From the NCBI RefSeq assembly GCF_020532705.1, contig NZ_JAJAVD010000004.1, forward strand, positions 713,507 through 777,506: 64,000 nt of DNA, given 5' to 3'. The stretch comes from Methylobacillus caricis. GTDB lineage: Bacteria; Pseudomonadota; Gammaproteobacteria; Burkholderiales; Methylophilaceae. Shown here piece after piece: positions 9,200-16,638 of the stretch. Below the pieces are notes generated by a model. That model was not told the DNA's origin, did no database searches, and saw only the letters and a list, made by a program, of their open reading frames with translations. Positions within the stretch are counted from its first letter, which is position 1, and every line of letters begins with the position of its first letter. Position numbers and translations under genes: made by a program.

Positions 9200-9298
9200 C
9201 TAATTCTGCTGAGCAGGTTTTTTGTTGCTATTCAGCAGATAGTGCGTAATGCGCTTGGCGATATAGCCTGCGATCAGGGTTTTAAGCAGTAGTTTCAT
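9200..9298 (-). CDS. Tiny basic protein, 32 residues (MKxLxK...YxxKRI family)
   Basis: This gene is too short for standard ORF lists. ATG is at 9296-9298 and TAG at 9200-9202. A GGAG ribosome binding site sits 7 bases upstream of the ATG. The product begins MKLLLKTLIAGYIAKRITHY and ends in a polar tail (NKKPAQQN). The first 20 residues form a likely amphipathic or membrane-edge helix. It is 17 bases downstream of the SRPBCC gene on the same strand and is followed at once by a strong terminator, so the two genes look like an operon. It is clearly related to the 25-residue protein at 18723-18800 (shared M-K, L, K, Y, KRI and N positions). No function is known to me. Confidence 0.65.
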   Translation of the reverse strand: MKLLLKTLIAGYIAKRITHYLLNSNKKPAQQN

Positions 9299-9315
9299 GA
9301 GGATGCTCCGTTCAG

Positions 9316-9798
9316 TTAATGGTTGGAATTGCGAGAATTTTGCGAACCCTGCTCGACCTTGCCTCGCCATGCACCGGTTTCCCTGCCACGAGACTCAAGA
9401 AAGCCCTTGAAGCGCTTGAGGTCGCCTTCTACCCGATGAGTGAGTATGCCCAATGCATCGCCGGTGGTTTCCACTACGCCCTCGGTAGCATAATCCATCT
9501 GCAACATGATGCGGGTTTTCGCGTCATCAATGTAGTGGAATGTCACGACTCCTGCATTCCTCGCACCAGAGAGGCTGTGCCAGGCAATGCGCTTGTCCGG
9601 GATTTGCTCGGTGATTTCCGCATCCCATTCCTTGCGTTTGCCAGCTACATTGGCACACCAGTGGAGATGCGTATCATCCAACTGAGTCACCTCAGTGACT
9701 CCTTCCATGAATTGAGGGAAGTCCTCAAACTGGGTCCATTGATTATAGGCAATATTGGTCGGCACATTCACTTCTATCGATTTCTCTATGACTGACAT
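9316..9798 (-). CDS. SRPBCC-family (cyclase/dehydrase-like) protein
   Basis: A 160-residue START/Bet v1-like fold protein. The hallmarks are VIEKSIEVNVPTNIAYNQW followed by FEDFPQFMEGV, WDAEITEQIPDKRIAWHS and a long C-terminal helix (GDLKRFKGFLE), the pattern of the polyketide cyclase/dehydrase branch of SRPBCC. These proteins bind hydrophobic ligands; small ones like this are often encoded beside stress proteins such as BON or CsbD families, but no ligand can be named. A strong AAAGGAGG ribosome binding site precedes ATG 9798. It is followed by the 32-residue gene and a terminator. Confidence 0.85.
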   Translation of the reverse strand: MSVIEKSIEVNVPTNIAYNQWTQFEDFPQFMEGVTEVTQLDDTHLHWCANVAGKRKEWDAEITEQIPDKRIAWHSLSGARNAGVVTFHYIDDAKTRIMLQMDYATEGVVETTGDALGILTHRVEGDLKRFKGFLESRGRETGAWRGKVEQGSQNSRNSNH

Positions 9799-9978
9799 TT
9801 AGTCCTCCTTTGAATGGATACTGATTTGTCATAACAGTTCCGCTGGAGAGATATCTGAAAGTGATTTTTCAGACATGCAACAACAGCGCTACCTGTTGGA
9901 AATCCTATCATTTGAGTAGATCGCCCTACATCAGCAGGCATCCTATATGGCTGTCGGACAAAGTGAATGCAAACCTGC

Positions 9979-10245
9979 TCAGGGCCTGACAGAGATAGCC
10001 ACCAATTTCATGACAACAGGCCGGACAGCCATCACACAGATAAATGCAACAGGCATCGCCAGCTTGTAGGCCAATAATACCCGGCTCACATATCCTGTAC
10101 TGATTCCGCTGTTGGCGCCGACAATCACAATGCACATCAGCATGGCCATGATGGTCGACATGAAAAAGGCAAATACCACGGGAGCATAGCGGGATGGGAT
10201 GCGTAAATTGGAATAGTGGAAATCGGGACATTGGCGATTGTTCAT
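9979..10245 (-). CDS. DUF2798 small membrane protein
   Basis: An 88-residue protein with two hydrophobic helices (APVVFAFFMSTIMAMLMCIV near 26-45 and LAMPVAFICVMAVRPVV near 62-80). The RIPSRYAPVVFAFFMS entry and the V.RVLLAYKLAMPVAF second half match the DUF2798 pattern as I know it. ATG 10245 is chosen because it begins the family-like region; an upstream frame to 10332 adds residues with no family resemblance. It is divergent from the LysR regulator at 10391, a common arrangement for a regulator and its target. Its function is unknown. Confidence 0.75.
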   Translation of the reverse strand: MNNRQCPDFHYSNLRIPSRYAPVVFAFFMSTIMAMLMCIVIVGANSGISTGYVSRVLLAYKLAMPVAFICVMAVRPVVMKLVAISVRP

Positions 10246-10299
10246 GATTGGCTTCAAAAATGATGAATGAGCCATCACTTTAAGTGTCTTGCATGCGCC

Positions 10300-10318
10300 A
10301 GTGTAGCTGGCTACCACT
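10300..10318. promoter_or_regulatory. Possible LysR-type operator between DUF2798 and the regulator
   Basis: AGTGTAGCTGGCTACCACT is an interrupted inverted repeat (AGTGTAGC against GCTACCACT with one extra base) lying midway between the two divergent start codons. Position and dyad shape suit a LysR-family binding site, but the evidence stops there. Confidence 0.3.
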
Positions 10319-10390
10319 AAGTACATATTCAAGATAAACTTACGATTGAATTTGCTGATTCATTAATTTTTTGAACTGCCGGAACGAGCG

Positions 10391-11320
10391 ATGGGTACCC
10401 TCAAAGGTGTGGAGAGTTTTGTCAGGGCGGTGGAGGAGGGCAGCATCGCCGCGGGAGCCCGCAGGCTGGGGATTTCTGCCGCGGCGGCAAGCCAGAATAT
10501 CGCCAGGCTGGAACAACAGCTGGATACACGCTTACTGACCCGTACAACACGCAGCATAGCCTTGACGGAGAGCGGGCAGGTTTATTACCAGCGAGTCAAG
10601 CAGGTGACCAGGGATCTGGAGCAGGCCAAAGCCGAGGTTGGTGAGTTGCATGGTCAACCGCAGGGAAAATTGCGTATTGCGTCATCGGGTGCATTTGGGC
10701 GCCATGTCCTTTCCCCTCTGGTGCCTGCTTTTGCCCGACATTATCCCAGGGTGGCGGTAGAGCTGATCCTTACTGATCATAACGTGGACCACGTCAGGGA
10801 GGATATCGATATCAGTATCCGCTTTCCCCAACAGCTGGAACCGGGGCTGGTGGCACGCAAGATTGCCCAGGTTCCGTTGAGATTTTGTGCATCACCGGCC
10901 TACTTGCAGAAATATGGCATGCCGCAAGATCCTGACCAGTTGCGTGAACACCAATGCTTGGTGTTTCGTTTGCCTTATGACGGCAGGTTGCTGGGTTGGG
11001 TGTTTGTGCGGGCAGGTGTGAGGTTTGAGGCCGAGCTCAATCCAGTCATTATTAGTAATGACATAGACTCGCTTGCCAAGCTGGCAGTGGAGGGCGCCGG
11101 GATCGCGCGGATTGGAGCCTTCCTTTCTGATGAGCTGATTGAACAGGGCAAGCTCCAGCCCTTGTTCTTGTCAAATGGCAATATCAACCACAGTGCAACA
11201 GCGGATATTGAGCCGCTGGACTTCTATGCCTGTTACCGTGACCGGCCTTCAGCTGGTGGCAAGGTGAGGTTGTTTCTGGATTATCTGGTGGCCAATGTGC
11301 CGTCGGCGTGGCGCGTCTGA
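10391..11320 (+). CDS. LysR-family transcriptional regulator (CrgA-like branch)
   Basis: A 309-residue regulator. The winged helix-turn-helix is at 1-60 (VESFVRAVEEGSIAAGARRL, LGISAAAASQNIARLEQQL, TRTTRSIALTESG), followed by a linker helix and a periplasmic-binding-protein-like effector domain (GKLRIASSGAFGRHVLSP onward). The hydrophobic ISAAAASQ recognition helix and the RF...GW effector features resemble the large CrgA/AaeR-like branch. The effector is unknown. It is divergent from the DUF2798 gene, its most likely target, and converges with dinB with only 13 bases between the stop codons. No strong ribosome binding site precedes ATG 10391. Confidence 0.9.
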   Translation: MGTLKGVESFVRAVEEGSIAAGARRLGISAAAASQNIARLEQQLDTRLLTRTTRSIALTESGQVYYQRVKQVTRDLEQAKAEVGELHGQPQGKLRIASSGAFGRHVLSPLVPAFARHYPRVAVELILTDHNVDHVREDIDISIRFPQQLEPGLVARKIAQVPLRFCASPAYLQKYGMPQDPDQLREHQCLVFRLPYDGRLLGWVFVRAGVRFEAELNPVIISNDIDSLAKLAVEGAGIARIGAFLSDELIEQGKLQPLFLSNGNINHSATADIEPLDFYACYRDRPSAGGKVRLFLDYLVANVPSAWRV

Positions 11321-11333
11321 CATGGCGTATTGA

Positions 11334-12485
11334 TCAGTTAAACAAGGTGGCTTGCAAGGGCTGACCTGCCGCTGCATCCTCTTCGCGGACCAGGTTGCTG
11401 ACTTTTACTCCAAGCAGACGGAATTTCTCATTCAGCGACACTCGTTTCAGGCATTCGCCAGCCGCGCGACGTATGGCTGTGCTGTCGTTGGTATAATCCG
11501 GCAATGACAGGTCACGCGTTGCGATACGGAAGTCGTGGTATTTGATCTTGATGCTCACCGTGCGCCCTATATAGCCTTTTTGCTGTAAATCTTCCGCTAC
11601 CCGTGCGCATAGTGAGGAAAAAGCTTCTGTCAGCCTGGCCCTGTCGTTGCGCGCATGCATGTCGCGTTCAAATGTGGTTTCCCGGCTCATTGACTTAGGA
11701 ATGGAAAATGTCACCACTGGGCGGTCGTCACGGCCATTGGCTACTTCCACCAGCCAGTTGGCATAACTCAAGCCAAAGTTTGCCTGCAGCATTGATGCAT
11801 CTGCTTGCGCAAGGTCTGCGATGGTGTTGATGTTGAGGGATACCAGCTTTTTGGCAGCCTTGGGACCTATGCCATTGATCTTGCTGGCCTTGAGTGGCCA
11901 GATGCGCTCAACAAAACTCTCGCTATCAATAATGGTCAGCCCATTGGGCTTATCAAGATCCGAGGCGATTTTTGCCAACAATTTGTTGGGGGCTATGCCG
12001 ATAGAGCATGAAAGGCCAGTGGCGGCACTAACCGCATGCTTGATACGCTGGGCCAGGGTGCGAGTGTCTTCGGCATGGTCAGTGAGATCAATATAAATCT
12101 CGTCAATGCCGCGATTTTCTATCAGTGGGGCAATATCAGCCACTGCTTGCTTGAACAGGCGGGAAAAATGACGATAAGACTCAAAATCGGTAGGCAGCAG
12201 GATGGCATCCGGCGCAAGCTGGGCTGATTTCATCAGGCCCATGGCAGAAAATACGCCTAATACCCTTGCCTCATAGGTGGATGTGGTGACCACGCCACGA
12301 CCGCTATAATCTCTCAGTTTAAAAAATCGATGGCTGCCATCCGGCAATTTTTGCGGTTGATGGGCTGAACGGCCGCCGACCACTACGGGTTGTCCACGTA
12401 GTTCTGGATAACGTAATAACTCTACGCCGGCAAAGAACATGTCCATGTCCAGATGGGCGATACGGCGGGAAGAAAATGGATTCAA
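11334..12485 (-). CDS. dinB: DNA polymerase IV (Y family)
   Basis: A 383-residue translesion polymerase. The catalytic carboxylates are in IAHLDMDMFFAGVE (Asp near 13) and NRGIDEIYIDLTDH (Asp-Glu pair near 118). The steric region, the thumb helix-hairpin-helix (KINGIGPKAAKKL) and the little-finger domain (SMSRETTFERDM, VSIKIKYHDF) follow in order. The C terminus, AAGQPLQATLFN, carries a QxxLF-type beta-clamp binding motif. It copies past lesions with low fidelity. No clear LexA box was found upstream. The start at 12485 gives a normal N terminus. Confidence 0.95.
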   Translation of the reverse strand: MNPFSSRRIAHLDMDMFFAGVELLRYPELRGQPVVVGGRSAHQPQKLPDGSHRFFKLRDYSGRGVVTTSTYEARVLGVFSAMGLMKSAQLAPDAILLPTDFESYRHFSRLFKQAVADIAPLIENRGIDEIYIDLTDHAEDTRTLAQRIKHAVSAATGLSCSIGIAPNKLLAKIASDLDKPNGLTIIDSESFVERIWPLKASKINGIGPKAAKKLVSLNINTIADLAQADASMLQANFGLSYANWLVEVANGRDDRPVVTFSIPKSMSRETTFERDMHARNDRARLTEAFSSLCARVAEDLQQKGYIGRTVSIKIKYHDFRIATRDLSLPDYTNDSTAIRRAAGECLKRVSLNEKFRLLGVKVSNLVREEDAAAGQPLQATLFN

Positions 12486-12609
12486 GGCGCATGATTCAAG
12501 GATGTCGGGTAGCTATCCTATCAATTTCCTGTAGAAATTTAAAAATTTGCTGGCGCAATTCAATGTTTTTAGTTAGAATTCGCACCCTCTAGAAACGTTA
12601 AGTTTCTTT

Positions 12610-12685
12610 GTCCCCATCGTCTAGAGGCCTAGGACATCGCCCTTTCACGGCGGTAACCGGGGTTCGAATCCCCGTGGGGACGCCA
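12610..12685 (+). tRNA. tRNA-Glu (anticodon UUC)
   Basis: A 76-base cloverleaf. The acceptor stem is GTCCCCA paired with TGGGGAC, followed by G and an encoded CCA end. The anticodon loop CCTTTCACG presents TTC, and the T arm is CGGGGTTCGAATCCCCG. It is nearly identical to the E. coli tRNA-Glu sequence as I recall it. It stands alone, divergent from dinB, with its own terminator. Confidence 0.97.
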
Positions 12686-12690
12686 ATTTT

Positions 12691-12726
12691 ATAAAAGCAG
12701 ACACTTAGGTGCTCTGCTTTTATTTT
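12691..12726 (+). terminator. Terminator of tRNA-Glu
   Basis: The stem ATAAAAGCAGA (12691-12701) pairs with TCTGCTTTTAT (12713-12723), with an 11-base loop and a following T run. It lies 5 bases after the CCA end of the tRNA. Confidence 0.85.
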
Positions 12727-12765
12727 GTCTTTTGAATGTTAAGTCCTTGATAAAAGAGGATAGTG

Positions 12766-13653
12766 ATGTTCGTTGGTACCCGGTATTTACAGATCATTGA
12801 TCAGCAGGCAGGAATTTCGTTCCCCGTTCTTGTGATGTACCCCACGCAGCAATCTCCTGTTTCAACCGCTTTCGGGCCATATCTCATGGATGTGAGCCCA
12901 GATTCACCTGTGGCCCAAGGTTCTTATCCCTTGGTAATCGTGTCTCACGGCAGTGGCGGGTCGCATCTGTTATATCGCAGCATCACCATGCACCTGGCCA
13001 GGAATGGTTATGTGGTGGCTATGCTTGAGCATGCTGGCAATAACCGGCTGGACAATCAATTCAAGGGACTGATTGAAAACCTGCAATATCGGCCGCGGCA
13101 TGTCAAATTGACGATAGACGCTATCTTGGCCGAGCCCGGCTTCAATCGTCATGTTCAACATGAGAATATGGCGGTGATTGGACATTCAATGGGAGGGTAC
13201 ACGGCGCTGGCCATTGCTGGCGGGCAGCCCTGGTATCCGCCAGAACAATTGCAGCACGAGCAATTGCATACGGCGCAACGTGTGGAAGTAGAGCATGATG
13301 CGAGGGTGCGCGTCCTGGTATTGCTGGCGCCTGCTACAGCCTGGTACATGCCGGAGGGGTCGCTGAAGCGGGTGGGCGTTCCCATACTCATGCTCACTGC
13401 TGAGCATGACCCTTATACGCCGCGCTGGCATGCCGATATCGTGCTCAATGGTGTAGCTGATGCAAACAAAGTGACATTCCGTGAGGTGAAAAATGCTGGG
13501 CATTTTTCTTTCCTGAGCCCCTTTCCAGCCAAGATCAAAAATGGCGGATCATTACCAACCGCAGATCCTGATGGATTTGACCGCGAAAAATTTCATGACC
13601 AGCTGAAAATGGAAGTACTGGTTTACTTGAACGTCAATTTGAAAACCAGCTAG
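12766..13653 (+). CDS. Alpha/beta hydrolase (dienelactone hydrolase / PAF-acetylhydrolase-like)
   Basis: A 295-residue cytoplasmic hydrolase. The oxyanion strand is YPLVIVSHGSGGSHLLYRSI, the nucleophile elbow is IGHSMGGYTALA (catalytic Ser), an acid follows in PILMLTAEHDPYTP, and the catalytic His lies in VKNAGHFSFLSP. It probably cleaves an ester or lipid-like substrate that cannot be named; the chain resembles predicted dienelactone hydrolases. ATG 12766 is preferred over GTG 12763 because GAGGA lies 5 bases upstream of it. It ends at a strong bidirectional terminator. Confidence 0.85.
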   Translation: MFVGTRYLQIIDQQAGISFPVLVMYPTQQSPVSTAFGPYLMDVSPDSPVAQGSYPLVIVSHGSGGSHLLYRSITMHLARNGYVVAMLEHAGNNRLDNQFKGLIENLQYRPRHVKLTIDAILAEPGFNRHVQHENMAVIGHSMGGYTALAIAGGQPWYPPEQLQHEQLHTAQRVEVEHDARVRVLVLLAPATAWYMPEGSLKRVGVPILMLTAEHDPYTPRWHADIVLNGVADANKVTFREVKNAGHFSFLSPFPAKIKNGGSLPTADPDGFDREKFHDQLKMEVLVYLNVNLKTS

Positions 13654-13670
13654 CTGGGGCAAAACAGGGC

Positions 13671-13704
13671 ATAAAAAATGGGGCATAAATGCCCCATTTT
13701 TTAT
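13671..13704. terminator. Bidirectional terminator between the hydrolase and BON genes
   Basis: A perfect 16-bp inverted repeat (ATAAAAAATGGGGCAT at 13671-13686, right arm 13689-13704) with A runs on the left and T runs on the right, so it can end transcripts on both strands. It lies between the convergent hydrolase and BON genes. Confidence 0.9.
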
Positions 13705-13724
13705 CTTGGCGAAAAATTGATCAA

Positions 13725-14033
13725 TTATTCGGCCACTACGATGTCATCTTTGACAGCAGTCACGCCCTTGATGCCCTTTGCCAGCTTAACGGCATGTTCA
13801 GCCTCTTTCTTGCTCTTGGCTGTGCCTGAGAGCTGGACCAGGCCAGCGCTGTCAGTTTCAACCTTGATATCAGTGGCACTAACCAGCTTGTCCTTTGCAA
13901 AGGCGGCTTTCACCTTGGTGGTCACCACGGAATCGCTCAGCTTGGTTTCGATAGGGTCGCCATCTGCAGCAAAAGTGGCAACAGGCATTAACAAGGCGCT
14001 GATCAGAACTAGGCTTTTAAAATTGGCTTTCAT
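13725..14033 (-). CDS. Periplasmic BON-domain protein (OsmY-like)
   Basis: A 102-residue exported protein with a signal peptide (residues 1-22, ending ATFAAD) and one BON domain: DSVVTTKVKAAFAKDK, then VETDSAGLVQLSGTAKSKKE and a closing GVTAVKDDIVV. BON domains bind phospholipid surfaces and are common in osmotic and envelope stress proteins. ATG 14033 is fixed by an AAGGAG ribosome binding site 6 bases upstream and by the signal peptide; a longer frame reaching 14249 is not supported. The upstream region carries a direct repeat around TGTAGG (14123-14143). Confidence 0.88.
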   Translation of the reverse strand: MKANFKSLVLISALLMPVATFAADGDPIETKLSDSVVTTKVKAAFAKDKLVSATDIKVETDSAGLVQLSGTAKSKKEAEHAVKLAKGIKGVTAVKDDIVVAE

Positions 14034-14122
14034 GTATGACTCCTTCGTTGTATTTAGTATTGATCTAAAAGACGAGTCCATTCTAAGCAGCCTATGGTGA
14101 AACCTTAATCGGTATGTCGCTG

Positions 14123-14143
14123 AATCAGCTGTAGGAATCAGCT
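14123..14143. repeat. Direct repeat AATCAGCT x2 around GTAGG upstream of the BON gene
   Basis: AATCAGCT occurs at 14123-14130 and 14136-14143, 13 bases apart centre to centre, flanking GTAGG. It lies about 90-110 bases upstream of the BON start codon, a position suited to an activator or repressor site. No regulator is identified. Confidence 0.35.
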
Positions 14144-14403
14144 TACCACTGCCCATACATTGCCGAGCTAGCTCAAATATCTCGCGGAGTAGAAAATTAT
14201 TCGAGCGGAGGCTCGCACAAATAACGGGAAAGAGAGGAATGTGGCCCACGGTTCTTTATGTCGTGTAAGGGCAGGGTTGGGCGATAAGAGTGCTTGGAGC
14301 AGTTACTTAGAACAAGCTGGGATGCTGACGATGTGAGTAGAAAATTGTGTAATCAATTACTTTTTTCTATAGGGAAAACCGCGGGACATAGAAAATCAAT
14401 AAA
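14144..14403. other. Non-coding stretch between BON gene promoter and the 24-residue ORF
   Basis: About 260 bases with no convincing ORF, RNA gene or promoter. The phrase GTAGAAAATT occurs twice (near 14191 and 14336). Stop codons are frequent in all frames. I see nothing more in it. Confidence 0.4.
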
Positions 14404-14464
14404 ACCTGTAGCCAGATGGCTATAAGCCACCACTACAACCCATACTTGCGATCTGGCCACAGGT
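14404..14464 (-). other. Long structured element, possible terminator or RNA structure 3' of the 24-residue ORF
   Basis: ACCTGTAGCCAGAT (14404-14417) pairs with ATCTGGCCACAGGT (14451-14464), 14 bp with one mismatch. The enclosed 33 bases contain a further hairpin GGCTATAAGCC (14418-14428). On the minus strand it begins 12 bases after the stop of the 24-residue ORF and is followed by TTTTATTGATTTTC. It could be a branched intrinsic terminator or a stable 3' structure. Confidence 0.5.
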
Positions 14465-14475
14465 CTTGCTTATTG

Positions 14476-14550
14476 CTAACCGAAGAAGAAGCCCAAGGCA
14501 ATCGGGCCAAACATGACGGTGACCAGCATAAGATTCATCAGCGCATTCAT
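14476..14550 (-). CDS. Possible 24-residue hydrophobic peptide
   Basis: ATG at 14548-14550 and TAG at 14476-14478, with AAGGA about 9 bases upstream. After MNALMNLMLVTVMFGPIA the chain stays hydrophobic and ends in three Phe and a Gly, with no charged residue at all. It would insert in the membrane as a single short helix. The flanking DNA fits a small transcription unit: a structured element just downstream and the TGTAGGACAA motif 86 bases upstream. I do not recognise the family. It could be a small membrane stress peptide or a type I toxin-like peptide; neither is shown. Confidence 0.45.
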   Translation of the reverse strand: MNALMNLMLVTVMFGPIALGFFFG

Positions 14551-14635
14551 GATGTTATTCCTTTTGTAGAAAAGACAGTGGGGCTAATGTAAGCGATTGG
14601 AGAAGGAATGTTTATCTGGAAAAATCCGATTTGCT

Positions 14636-14645
14636 TGTAGGACAA
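14636..14645. promoter_or_regulatory. TGTAGGACAA motif upstream of the 24-residue ORF
   Basis: TGTAGGACAA lies 86 bases upstream of the 24-residue ORF, within a small dyad CTTGT-AGG-ACAAG (14634-14646). The same 10 bases occur 79 bases upstream of the 25-residue gene (18879-18888), in the same orientation relative to the gene. TGTAGGA alone also occurs 97 bases upstream of the BON gene. Confidence 0.35.
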
Positions 14646-14721
14646 GCGGAAATCCCAGGCAGATCTGGACCGAATAGGATCGTTGCAAATGCTTCCCTCA
14701 TAAGTGCCTGTTCAATGGGGT

Positions 14722-16203
14722 TCAGACAAGCTTCAAGGTACGCAGGGTTCTTGTTCTGACTCGGCGTAACAGGGCGGCATCTTCCACTAGGGACAGGCCA
14801 TAGGAACTCACCATTTCTTGCATGTTCTCTTGCCAGTCCTTGGTCTTCAATTGGGCACTAAAGCAGCGCTCCAATACCTGGATCATGGCTGGCACCGAGG
14901 TGGAAGCCCCAGGCGACGCACCCAGGAGCGCAGCCAGACTGCCATCCTCGGCTGCAACGATCTCTGTACCAAATTCCAGTTTTCCGCCTTTTTCATCGCA
15001 TTGCTTGATGATTTGAACCCGTTGGCCTGCATAGGATAGCGACCATTCACTTTCCTTGGCATCCGGGAAGAATTTACGCAACGCTGCCATACGTTGCTTA
15101 TGAGTCTGGAATACTTCGCCTATCAGGTAGCGAGTGAGATCAAGGTTGTTGCCGCCTGCTCCCAGCATGGATCTCAAGTTGCTGCGTTTGACCGAGCGCA
15201 ACAGGTCAAGAAATGAGCCTTGTTTGAGGAATTTGGTGGTAAAGCCCGCATAAGGCCCGAAAAGCAGGGCTGGTTTGCCATCAATAATGCGGGTATCCAG
15301 ATGGGGGACGGACATTGGCGGGGCACCGATAGGAGCTTTGCCATACACTTTCGCATAATGCTGTTCTACCACTTTCCGGTTGTTGCATACCAGCCATTGA
15401 CCACTTACCGGGAAGCCGCCATATCCTCTGCTCTCGGCGATACCGGCTTTTTGTAACAGGGATAATGCCCCTCCACCTGCACCCAGGAACACAAATCCGG
15501 CATCAATGATTTTCCTGCGTCCGCTAGTTTTATCGCGGACTTCCACCTGCCAGCGTTTGTTTTTCTGCTGTTTGAGGCCACAGGCCGCCTGACGCGTGTG
15601 CAATGTGAAGTTGGTACCTTGTTGCAGGTTATCTATCAATAACCGCGTGAGCGCGCCAAAATCGACGTCTGTGCCATATCTTACCCGAGTCGCCGCAACG
15701 GGGGATTGATTGTCTCTATGTTGCATGACCAGGGGCATCCATTCAGCCAAGGTTGCCTTGTCTTCGCTGTATTCCATGTCGGCAAACAGGTGGTGGGCAC
15801 TCAGGGCCTGGTGGCGCTTGCGAAGGAAGGCGACATCCTTTTCGCCCCAGACAAAGCTGGCGTGAGGAGTGGCATTAATGAAATTTTCTGGTGAAGGCAG
15901 GGCTTTTTGTTCTACCAGCCAGGACCAGAACTGCAAGGACTCCTCAAACGCCGCATTGATGTTCAGGGCCCGGTTGATCTGGATGCTGCTACCTGATTCA
16001 GGGGTGTAGTTGAGCTCACAATAGCCGGCATGGCCAGTCCCGGCATTGTTCCAGCCATCGCTGCTTTCACTGGCTACCTTGTCCAGCTGTTCGACCATGA
16101 CGATCTTGAGTGATGGATCCAGCTTCTGTAGCATGGTGCCCAGCGTGGCGCTCATGATGCCGCCACCTATTAGCAATATATCGGTCTGAAGAGCTTGGGT
16201 CAT
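14722..16203 (-). CDS. mqo: Malate:quinone oxidoreductase
   Basis: A 493-residue membrane-associated FAD enzyme that oxidises malate to oxaloacetate and passes electrons to quinone, replacing or supplementing NAD-malate dehydrogenase. The N-terminal dinucleotide-binding motif is LLIGGGIMSATLGTML, followed by the family signature SSDGWNNAGTGHAGYCELNYTPE and the C-terminal YAGQRVQIIKQ and LGASPGASTSVPAM blocks. Length agrees with the Mqo family (about 490-550). ATG 16203 gives the usual short N terminus. It is monocistronic, with msrB-DUF4186 upstream on the same strand 81 bases away. Confidence 0.96.
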   Translation of the reverse strand: MTQALQTDILLIGGGIMSATLGTMLQKLDPSLKIVMVEQLDKVASESSDGWNNAGTGHAGYCELNYTPESGSSIQINRALNINAAFEESLQFWSWLVEQKALPSPENFINATPHASFVWGEKDVAFLRKRHQALSAHHLFADMEYSEDKATLAEWMPLVMQHRDNQSPVAATRVRYGTDVDFGALTRLLIDNLQQGTNFTLHTRQAACGLKQQKNKRWQVEVRDKTSGRRKIIDAGFVFLGAGGGALSLLQKAGIAESRGYGGFPVSGQWLVCNNRKVVEQHYAKVYGKAPIGAPPMSVPHLDTRIIDGKPALLFGPYAGFTTKFLKQGSFLDLLRSVKRSNLRSMLGAGGNNLDLTRYLIGEVFQTHKQRMAALRKFFPDAKESEWSLSYAGQRVQIIKQCDEKGGKLEFGTEIVAAEDGSLAALLGASPGASTSVPAMIQVLERCFSAQLKTKDWQENMQEMVSSYGLSLVEDAALLRRVRTRTLRTLKLV

Positions 16204-16284
16204 GGTCTGGTCTAATTAATCTTCCGCTTGGGACGCCATGATATGCATACCGCGGGATTCTGTAAAATCCAGGCAGTATCAGGA

Positions 16285-16635
16285 TTAATAAGTGCGTTCC
16301 AGCCAGTGTGTGATGACGTTCACGATATATTCCTGTTCGATGGCATTGAGTGCACGTCCCTGGGAAATCTGGTGCCATTTTTCCAGGCACCCGCGGCAAC
16401 AGCAGGCCGTGGCATGCTGGGCCACAAATACTGGATGACCGCGAAAGGGAGTCTGCTTGCCATCGTTTGGAATTTCTGCAGGCGCCAGTCTTTTGGCAAT
16501 AAAGTCGCGTGCATGGTCCGAGACCACGGGCAGGCCTTTGGCGTGCAGGTAGTCCCTATCTTTGCTGGCAAGTTTGAACGAACTGCGGAATTTTGACCTG
16601 GCCAGCGCCGAGAACAGTTCATCCAGCTCGCGCAT
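16285..16635 (-). CDS. DUF4186 protein
   Basis: A 116-residue small protein. The pattern ALARSKFRSSFKLASKDRDY, then HPVFVAQHATACCCRGCLEKWH and GRALNAIEQEYIV, fits DUF4186. The CCCRGC cluster and nearby His residues suggest a bound metal, but this is inference. The start lies 3 bases after the msrB stop codon, so the two genes should be cotranscribed and perhaps coupled. The role is unknown; sitting with msrB hints at oxidative-stress or metal functions. Confidence 0.8.
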   Translation of the reverse strand: MRELDELFSALARSKFRSSFKLASKDRDYLHAKGLPVVSDHARDFIAKRLAPAEIPNDGKQTPFRGHPVFVAQHATACCCRGCLEKWHQISQGRALNAIEQEYIVNVITHWLERTY

Positions 16636-16638
16636 ATC

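Noticed and set aside
9319..9795. 158-residue plus-strand ORF
   Set aside because: It is the exact antisense of the SRPBCC gene, has no ribosome binding site and no family features.
12486..12609. LexA (SOS) box upstream of dinB and a tRNA promoter
   Set aside because: No CTGT-N8-ACAG type box is present, and only a -10-like TAGAAT at 12574 is seen with no fitting -35.
14034..14249. Longer start for the BON protein gene
   Set aside because: The signal peptide and AAGGAG site fix the start at 14033; the extension has neither.
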